Source: Euborellia annulipes
Lineage: Eukaryota; Arthropoda; Insecta; Dermaptera; Anisolabididae
NCBI GenBank assembly: GCA_023213315.1
Contig: JAKCPI010026411.1
Location: 1-64,000 of the forward strand
Reading direction: 5' to 3'
DNA length: 64,000 bases
Shown: positions 1-8,700 of the stretch, in pieces
How positions within the stretch are numbered: position 1 is the first letter of the stretch
How the letters are laid out: each line of letters starts with the position of its first letter
The notes under the pieces: model-generated
Database searches by the model: none
What the model saw: the letters and a program-made list of their open reading frames with translations, nothing else
Told to the model about the DNA's origin: nothing
Made by a program: the position numbers and the translations under genes

Positions 1-440
1 TTCTAAATATATGGAAAAATAAGCCATATAAGGAGCATTTAATGAAAGACATATTTAAAAAATTTTAATATTGATCATATGATATATTATTTTTTATTGC
101 TTTTTATGCAGATTATAATAAAAATTTCAATAGCTTGTGTTTATATGGTTTGATTTTTTATTTATTTCATTTCTTAGGAAATTATAAGTTAATTATTAAA
201 TATAAAAGGTATTTAATAAAAAAAAAAAAGTGCAAGAGATGGATTTGAACTCGCGCAAGTTTGGTTAAGGGAAGATGAAAAAAAAATTTTCCTGACGATT
301 TATCTGATTCAGCTATCGTTTATTTATCTTTTATAAGAAAAATTAGCCATATAAGAAACATCGAATAAAAGTGGTGTTAAAAAAATTTTAATATTGCACA
401 TATGATATATCATTTTTTACTAGATTTTACGGAGATAAAT
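1..440 (+). repeat. Tandem-like repeat copies with SINE-type fragment
   Basis: Two related stretches (about 15-110 and 335-420) share the words agccatataag, ttttaatatt and catatgatatat. An inverted third copy lies at about 2038-2125. Between the first two, 230-275 carries a tRNA B-box-like segment on the minus strand (gagttcaaatcc) that matches the SINE-like segment at 2190-2225. No gene is visible. Confidence 0.6.
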
Positions 441-1348
441 AATTTATAATCCAAATTTCCATAGGATGCATAGATTTCGAATTATTCAATGGACAAACTT
501 CACATTGTGAATGCCTTGTTGTAATTAAAGCAAAAACTCTATATAACATATGATACATGCTTTTATATCTTGAATTCCCCCTGATTCCAGAGAACTAAAG
601 CGCTTTTAATTATATGATATAATTTGGGAGTTATTAGCGATCAAAGTTAAGTCTATTTTCGACCTTAATGACATCAAACACTCAATTTTCTATATTATCG
701 TAAAAGCTTATTTATCATTGTTTGATCAAAACCAAATTTTTACCAGAGATTTATAATGAAAAAATGAGTTTTTTTCTAAAGTTTCATTGAGATTGGTAAA
801 GAAATAAATAAAATATTGACTATTTTGTAAATTGAGTTTTAGAATTGGGATCTCAGATTCAAGCCTAGAGCCGGTTCACAGAGCGCTCTCTTTACCAATC
901 CGGGATCCCGAATTCTAAAACTTAATTTACAAAATAGTCAATATTTTATTTATTTCTTTACCAATCTCAATGAAACTTTAGAAAAATACTCATTTATTAA
1001 TTATAAATCTCTGGTAAAAATTTGGTTTTAATCAGACAATGCTAAATAAGCTTTTTCGATAATATAGAAAATTGAGTGTTGATGTCATTAAGGGCGAAAA
1101 TAGTCTGAAAATAGACTTAACTTTGATCGCCAATAACTCCCAAATTAGATCATATAATTAAAAGGGGTTTAGTTATTTGGAATCAGGGGGAATTCAAGAA
1201 TTAATGACATGTATCATATGTTAGATAGAGATTTTGGTTTAATTACATTAAGGCATTCACACTGTGTACGTTTGCCCCTGAATAACTTGAAAACTATGAA
1301 TGCAATTGAAATTTTAATTATAAATTATTAATCTGCATAAAAAGTAAT
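400..1348. repeat. Long foldback (inverted repeat), about 950 bp
   Basis: Two arms of roughly 450 bp, at about 405-870 and 890-1345, are near reverse complements of each other. The matching includes the central segment around 745-845 against 900-985 and the outer ends. The spacer is only about 30 bp. No coding potential is visible. It looks like a foldback-type non-autonomous transposon. Confidence 0.85.
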
Positions 1349-2036
1349 AAAAATCTGGTGTGACTGGCGCACAGCACACAACTTTCTCTTACCTTCGGTA
1401 ATCGAAAGTTGTGTACTGTGCTTGTCTCACCAGATTTTTTGTGTCGACATGTATTTAGTTTCCGACAGTAGGGTACAATTGAATTCAAGATGTAAAATTT
1501 ATAAGTATGGGAAAATATTTATATTTTGATACCATGGCAACCATTTCTCCTATCTTTTCTATGGAGTACAAGAGTAAAGTGGTCTTCAGAAGATTTCAAT
1601 CACAAAATGAGAATATACATTTTATAGAGAATCTAAAAAATAATTGATTTTTGAATTTTAAAAAAAATCGTTGGAGCAAATTTAGAGAAAATCGAAAAAA
1701 ACTGAAAAAGTGAATCAGTAAAGTACTAGTACTCTTTGGTCGATTTTGTTCAAAAGCTTCGTGTCACGTCCCATGGGGGTGCCTAACTTAAATATAAAAT
1801 TTCAACTTCCTAGCTCTTTTCGTTCTTGAGATATTTTGTTCACAGACACACACACAGACACACAGACAGACACACAGACACACAGACAGACAGACCATGT
1901 CGCGAAAACCACTTTTTTGGATTCAGGGGACCTCAAAACGTGAAGATCCATCAAAATCTCGACATCGAATTTTTGACATGAATCCAATACTTTCTCTCTC
2001 TATATATTAACATATATATAGAGGTACGAGAAAGTA
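1349..2036 (-). mobile_element. Family A repeat, complete copy, reverse orientation
   Basis: Non-coding unit of about 690 bp bounded by two palindromes. One end (about 1350-1440) is a long hairpin whose arms read aaatctggtgtgac and gtctcaccagattt, with an inner stem cacacaactttc/gaaagttgtgta. The other end (about 1990-2036) is actttctcg-tacctctatatat folding on tatatagagagagaaagt. A TCTG/TGTG microsatellite lies near the second end (1842-1895). It is nearly identical to the copy at 43954-44632 in opposite orientation. Short open frames here are frame shadows. Class unknown. Confidence 0.8.
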
Positions 2037-2124
2037 AAAAATGATATATCATATGTGGAATATTAAAATTTTTTTAATACTTCTTTTATTTCATGTTTCT
2101 TATATGGCTTATATTTCCCTAAAG

Positions 2125-2235
2125 CAATTAAGTAGATCGTGGCTCAGGTGGTTAATTCGTCCTCAAGCCATCTATATTCCATTCTCACGTAACCAAACTT
2201 CGCGAGTTCAAATCCATTTCCAGCATTTTTTTTTT
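2125..2235 (+). repeat. tRNA-derived SINE-like segment (family 3)
   Basis: Contains an A-box-like tggctcaggtgg and a B-box-like gagttcaaatcc about 70 bp apart, ending in a T-rich run. This is the internal Pol III promoter layout of tRNA-derived SINEs. The segment cannot fold as an intact tRNA, so it is not called a tRNA gene. Confidence 0.6.
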
Positions 2236-2282
2236 TCAAAATTAAATTCTCTTCGTTTGAATTACTTATAAAGCTATAGAAA

Positions 2283-2754
2283 TTTTTTTATTTGGCTAGG
2301 CCCACATAAAATGGGGCTTAATAAGTGACCCTCACAATTTCAATTTTGTACTCCTTCGTGTCAATGGCACGCCACATCCTTTCGTTGATGTTTGACTATG
2401 AAAATTTTTCTTTTTTTTTTCAAGTCCAAGGTAGCAATATATTTTCTCTGCCTGATTTTGGAAACTCATGGTAGAGAAAGTAAAAAGTCCATCCATTATG
2501 AAATGAAGAAAAATACAATTTCATATAAAGCGCCAGAAGATATGTAGAGCAAATAATTAAAATCAAGATGAAAGGTCAAAAATAATCTTGTATATATATA
2601 TTTTATCTAATGTTGATATTTCTCATTTATTTCATTTGTAGCACTTTGATGAATCAAAGTAATCACTTAGTTCTAGATTTCCAATAAAAGCACGTACGTT
2701 TTCTTTTTTTATATTAATAAACTTAAAATAAATCTTTAAAAATATCCCTTTTAG
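2283..2754. other. Upstream region of malate synthase
   Basis: AT-rich. An acceptor at 2751-2754 precedes the first recognised exon, so transcription must begin further upstream if that acceptor is used. ATGAAAG followed by gt at about 2569-2577 would supply the right phase for a tiny first exon, but the donor is weak. No convincing promoter is seen. Confidence 0.3.
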
Positions 2755-5700
2755 GAGTTATGTCTCTTCTCATTGAACCTCCTGATCATAAATTAAAATT
2801 TTATTATGAATCTCTTTTGACTCCTGAAGCTTTAAAATTTCTGTATGATTTGTGTATTTATACTAAAGAACCGGTGAATGAAGTAAGTATATTTTCCATG
2901 TAAATGATTTTAAAAAATAACTGTTTTTAATTTATCTCTTATTTTTGTTTGAAATTATTAATTTTGCGAATTCTAACTCTGGCCCAAAAGATGGAATATA
3001 AGAAAATGCCAGTTTCTTTTCATTTTACTTCTTTCTAAAGATATTTTTTCAAAAAACTAGCAATCTAATGAAAAAGCTTACCTACCTGAGTGATTCCTAG
3101 TTTTCTTTTTTTCTGTTACACGGGATCGTGGTCAAAATTATAGATGGTATTGATAAAAAGAGCAAACTGGGAAGAGGCAATTGCTAAAGGGTAGGAGATG
3201 ACAGGCTGGATATAGAAAAGAAATGCTTAGCTCTCAGTTATGGGACCCAGAAAGAAAGGTATTTTTTTTAAAAAAAAGGGGGGGGGGGGGAGATATATGA
3301 TTATTATCACACATACAAATCGTTAAATTAGATCAACCAAAAAAAAAATTAACATCTTGATAAATATATAAATATTAATAGAATTTTAAAAATAAAAAAA
3401 AATAAAAATATAGAAAAATTTTTAACGATTTAAACATAATTTAAATAAATTTTTTTTTAGCTTTATTTAAAAAGAGAAAGAAGAAAACTTATATTAAGAG
3501 ATGGCAAGTCTTTACCTAGTTTCCCAGAAAATTCTCATTGTAGAATAGATAAAAATTGGAAAGTTTCTCCTTTACCGAAGAAATTGAAAGATAGAAGATT
3601 AGATCTTGGAGATGTGTCACCAACTGATGGCAAGCGGTTTGCTGAAGCAATTAATCAACCAGTTCAGGGGATTCAAGTAAGTAAATTGCCCCGAACTTCT
3701 AAATCTTTGCTAAGCACACACCCGGACAAAAAATATACAAAGTTATTTTATATTTTTGTTAAAGTTACTTGGATTATCGTTATGGTGTATATATATATAT
3801 ATAATATTCATTAAGAGCGACGCATTTTGTTTTTTCAATTAAACGACTTGTGGGTTAGTTATGAAAATGATATTTATTTTAAATTAAAGTACAATCGATG
3901 CCATTAAATATGGAATATGACACCGTTCAAATGTCTGCTGCTGAAGCTCTGACACGAGTGATTAGGCTGGACCCAATTTTTCACACAAACCGGCCAAAAT
4001 ACGACGGATTTCGCGTTCGATGTTGGCCTGCAGCACTTCTAAAGTTGCTGGCTTGTTGGCATCAGACCAGCAATTTAATGTAACCATAAAGGAAAAAAAT
4101 CCAAAGGGGTTAAATCGCACGAAGGAGGCGGCCATTCGCGAGGACCGTTGCGTGAGAAACTCGATCGCCAAACTTGGTCTTCGTGTCGTACTCTGTTGCG
4201 CCGTCTTGTTGGTCCAAGTCAAAATTCGCCAGAAACTGGTCACACTAATGTTCAACGCCTGCGATCGAGATCCTGGGCTGCCCCATGCGCATTCTCTCGA
4301 ACGGCCGCGATATTTTCTTGTGCATTACGTTGTCGCACAGACACTGGGACATTATCCAATAAGTTGTTTCGAATTTTTGCACCAGACGTTCAATACATCT
4401 TGTTGGACAGTTTTGTCCACCGAAAATTGGCGAAAACGAGCGTCGCGATAGAACGTGAACTTTGATAAAAAAGTTGAATAATTTGCTAAGTGAATAACGC
4501 TCGATAATTAATTGGCATAGACTGACGTTTCAAAATGTCAAAGAATTGCCGGTCTAACTATACACCTATTCTAAAAATGTCAAAAACAAAATGAGTCGTC
4601 TTTATTGAAAAACCCTATATATATACAGTATAAGAAAAAGATTATTTTTTTCTTTTTGCTGGAACTTTATCGACATTCACGACTGAACATTCACATCTAA
4701 TGTCGTTTCGACCCAATGAAGGCCATCTCCAGATCTACAAATTATGAATGATTTATTTTAAAAAATTACTGCAAAAACTGCAATAGATGGGCTGATACAA
4801 GTAACTTTCACACAAATATAAAATAAATTTTCCTTGGGCTATTTCTGCCAAAATAGAAAGTTATATCTATGAAAGAAAGGGCAGAGGCAGCCAAAAAGAA
4901 ATTATTCTGAATGCTACAACAATTTTCCCGAGACGTTTTGGTGCATTTATTAGTGCTCCATCATCAGTCCTAATAATGCCTAATAAATGCACCGAAACGT
5001 CTCCGGCAAATTGTTATAGTTAAATGTTTTTTTAACTATAACGGAACCCCACGGCTTTAAAGACTTGCTGCTTACAGTAGTGTGTGAGAACAGGCCCAGA
5101 TGACTGTCCCTCTACTGGTTTAAATAACGGCGGACAAGGGAAACATTTTTCTTTAATGTTTTTCACTTTGTTAGTAACTTGCACGGTTAAGGTACGCATC
5201 TGGAAAAACCGTTAAACGCCGAATGAGAAGCTGGTTCCTCTAGGCGGCAAGAGATGGCGTTAGTTCTCCCCATAGGGAAACAAGCGTTTTATTCCATTTC
5301 ATTTGAAAGGTTCCAGCTAATTAATTAAAGGCAAAAAATTAATTATTTTTTAACACAATGATGATTACTAATTTAATTATCATCATTATTATTCAAAATT
5401 GTGGCTCTCAAAATTAGCACCTCGAGACGCGCGCGCACCTTAACTGCATTTATAAGAGGAAGTGAATTTTATTGGTGTAGGTCGAGGGTCCGGCGGCCTG
5501 GTACATTGGGCAGCACTTCTAGGCACTAGAAAGGCTGGAGATCCTGGGTTCGATTTCCGGGGGTCATGGGATGTTTGGCCTCCCTAAATAACCCACAGCT
5601 TTGATAGAAAATTATTATAACATTCAGAATAATTTATTTTTGGTTGTCTCTGCCCTTTCTCTCAATGTTATAAAGCTTTAAAAAAGACATGATAAAATTT

Positions 5701-8700
5701 ATAAAAATTTATAATATAAAGGGGTTTTACTATAATTTGCTCCTGCATTATCGAATGGCTATTCAGAAATAAAATTCCTCTGTATAGAACAAATAAATTT
5801 ATTTTGAAACATTTAAATATAAATTTTTAGAAAAATAATACATTTTATAAAAAAAAAAATAAACAGTGATAAAATATTTATGATTTCTTTGTCAAGTTTG
5901 ATAGATTTTTGTTTTCATATTCAAGTAATGCCTGTTTGATATGACTTCCCGAACGATATTTACCAATGCCACCGGATTTTGGAATGACGCGATGACATGG
6001 AATTAAATAAGCAATTGGATTTTTACCAATAGCTGAGGCCACAGCCCGAACTGCTTTGGGATTTCCAATATTTTCAGCAATCTTTTCATAATAAGTAGTT
6101 GTGCCTGATGGAATTTTTAATAGCGCTTTCCAAACAAGTTGTTGGAATTCGGTGCCAGGAACATAGCATTGAAATAATTCTTCTTCTTGATTATTAAATA
6201 TTTTATCTAATATTTTCTGTGTTGTTAACTCATCATTTTCTAGTTGAGCATAAGGCCATTCTTCTTGTATTCGAACTTTACAATCTGATGAGTTTCCATT
6301 AAAAGATAAATGACAAATTCCGCCAAATGTCAATCCAATACAACATTTTCCAAATTCTGTTTGATGTATTCCATAAGTAATTAGAGTTACTTTTTTTGAA
6401 TGAATTGCTTCAATCACAATCATTATTAATCTAAAAATTACAAAAAAATTCGTTTTATTCATTTGACATATTTGAAAAGATTGTCATACTTGCCAGTTTA
6501 TATTTTCAAAAATTTTATTAACCGAAAAGAATAATAGATTAACAAGTGAGATTTTTCTTAATACTTGTAATATCAAGGCTAGTATAAGTTTTGCGCCTTT
6601 TTTTGCTTAAATTTCGAGAAATGATGCAATTTCTTCTCAAGTTGACATTATGCCCAATATAAGAAAATAAAATATTTTTATCAATTTTTTTTTTATCTAA
6701 CATATCAAATTATTTTATATATTACAAATGCTTTTAATAACTATTTAAAAAAAATAAAATCATTCTAATTTCTTTTTAAAAGTGTGGTGTGACTAACGAT
6801 TCACTATCTTGCTCTGATCTTGACCTTGACCTTGATCTTTAAATTTTTGCATTAAGAAAATTCATTTTTATTCAAACTTTTAGGACATTTAAGAAAATAA
6901 ACTGTTCTTAAAAAAATATATATATATTTTTAACAGCTGACGTTTCGGCTTTGGTTAAAGCCATCTTCGGAGCTGTTGGTTGTTTAACCAAAGCCGAAAC
7001 GTCAGCTGTTAAAAATATATTTTTTTAAAGAATAAATTCTGACTGCGTTTTCTTCTAAACCTTCCATTCCTGATACAAATTCCTACAGCCATAAAATACT
7101 CTTATACTAAATAATGGATTGCTAATAATAAAAATCTAAAATTACCTTAGAAGAAACTTGCAATTGCCATCCATGTACTTACCTGGTTTAATCAAGTAAA
7201 ATAAAAAAATAGAGTTGTAAGTAGTGGCTGTGTATGTTTGATTAAAGGAGATATGGAAGCAGAGGCAGCCAAAAATAAAATACTCTGAATGCTTAACCAA
7301 TCAGCCAGAGACGTTTCGGTTTATTTACTATAAACCATCTTCAGTCCATTAATTGGTAAGCCGGAGACGTTTCGGTTTATTTACTATAAACCAATTAATG
7401 GACTGAAGATGGTTTATAGTAAATAAACCGAAACGTCTCCGGCTGATTGGTTAAGCATTCAGAGTATTTTATTTTTGGCTGCCTCTGCTTCCACATCTCC
7501 TTTAATTAAAATAAAAAAAATTAATAGGAAAATATTCATAATCAGAAGTCTGGATAGTTAGAGGCCTTGAATCCGTTCATCTATTTCTAAGGCAGTTTCT
7601 GCAGACCTTCAAGGGCAAACCCCTTTTTTTCACAAAGATCACCTCTGTCTGGTTTTTTAATTAAATGTAACTGAGGAATGAGAAGACCTCGACAAAAGTT
7701 TTTGTTTAATAATAAAATATTTTTTATTCTTCATCAAGTTTAATTGTTATACAATCCTACTACCACTTTTGATTCATTTTTCATTCTCAGATGATAAAAA
7801 TATACTAATCCAATTTTTATTTTCAGGTAGATTTTGATGATGGTCATTGTCCTAATTGGAAAAATCAATTAAAAGGAATTTGGAATGTTGTTCTAGCAGT
7901 AAATGGAAAATTACCCGGTGCTGAAAAACAACTTAAAGATATGCCCCTTTTGGTTTTAAGACCAAGAGCATGGAACATTATTGAACATAATGTTTTGGTA
8001 GCTTATAAAATGTTATTTGTTAAATTATTATTTTATTAAATTTCATTTTAAAATTTATAGATCCATGGTCAAGAGATTCCCGGACCTCTTTTTGATATTG
8101 CAATGCTTATGTTTCATTGCGGAAGAAAATTATACGAAGCTGAAGTAGGACCTTGCTTATATTTAAGTAAATTAGAAGGTTTTGAAGAAGCTAGACTCTG
8201 GAATAATATATTCGTTTGGATCCAAAACCGTTTGGACATACCCATAGGTAAATTTGGTCCTTTCATCATATTTTTTCCTATTTCTTTTTGGCAAATCATT
8301 TAACATCACAAAGTTGAATGTTCATTTGCCTTTATCTCCAAACGAAGTATTGATATGCATGATGGTCTATTTCAGAGGCCTCCAAACTTTTTTGTTTTTA
8401 GACCCCTTGCCATGTTTTTCGGTTTTGGGTAGACCCCCAACACACATTAATTTTTCTATAGGGGCCTATATACAGAGCTGCACGTGGTTTTTATTTACCA
8501 CCAATATAATCAGTGAGGCGCTACGGGTGGGGGGGCTGATATAATTGTCGGAGGCCATTTCCCCTCTCTCCCTTACCGCCTTATGATTAAAATGTTGGTA
8601 AATAAAAACCTCGTAAAGCTCACAACTAGGTCGGTCCCCATTGTTTTGCGCCCCCAGCCCAGTTGCGCCTGTTTTGCTACGCCCTCATTACGGCCCTGTT

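Larger units (their letters stand above)
7247..7500. mobile_element. Small foldback insertion with two hammerhead-like motifs
   Basis: Inverted ends ggagatatggaagcagagg and its complement are flanked by tttgattaaa (7237-7246) and tttaattaaa (7501-7510), a 10-bp target duplication with one mismatch. The arms carry outward-facing motifs at 7295-7357 (minus) and 7391-7450 (plus). It lies in the large malate synthase intron. Confidence 0.8.

Noticed and set aside
2125..2235. Possible functional tRNA gene
   Set aside because: A- and B-box-like words are present, but no acceptor stem or anticodon arm folds. Repeated pieces elsewhere indicate a SINE.
4020..4465. Overlapping forward open frames of 105 and 143 codons in the GC-rich island
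   Set aside because: The recognisable protein similarity is on the minus strand (transposase relic). The forward frames are shadows.
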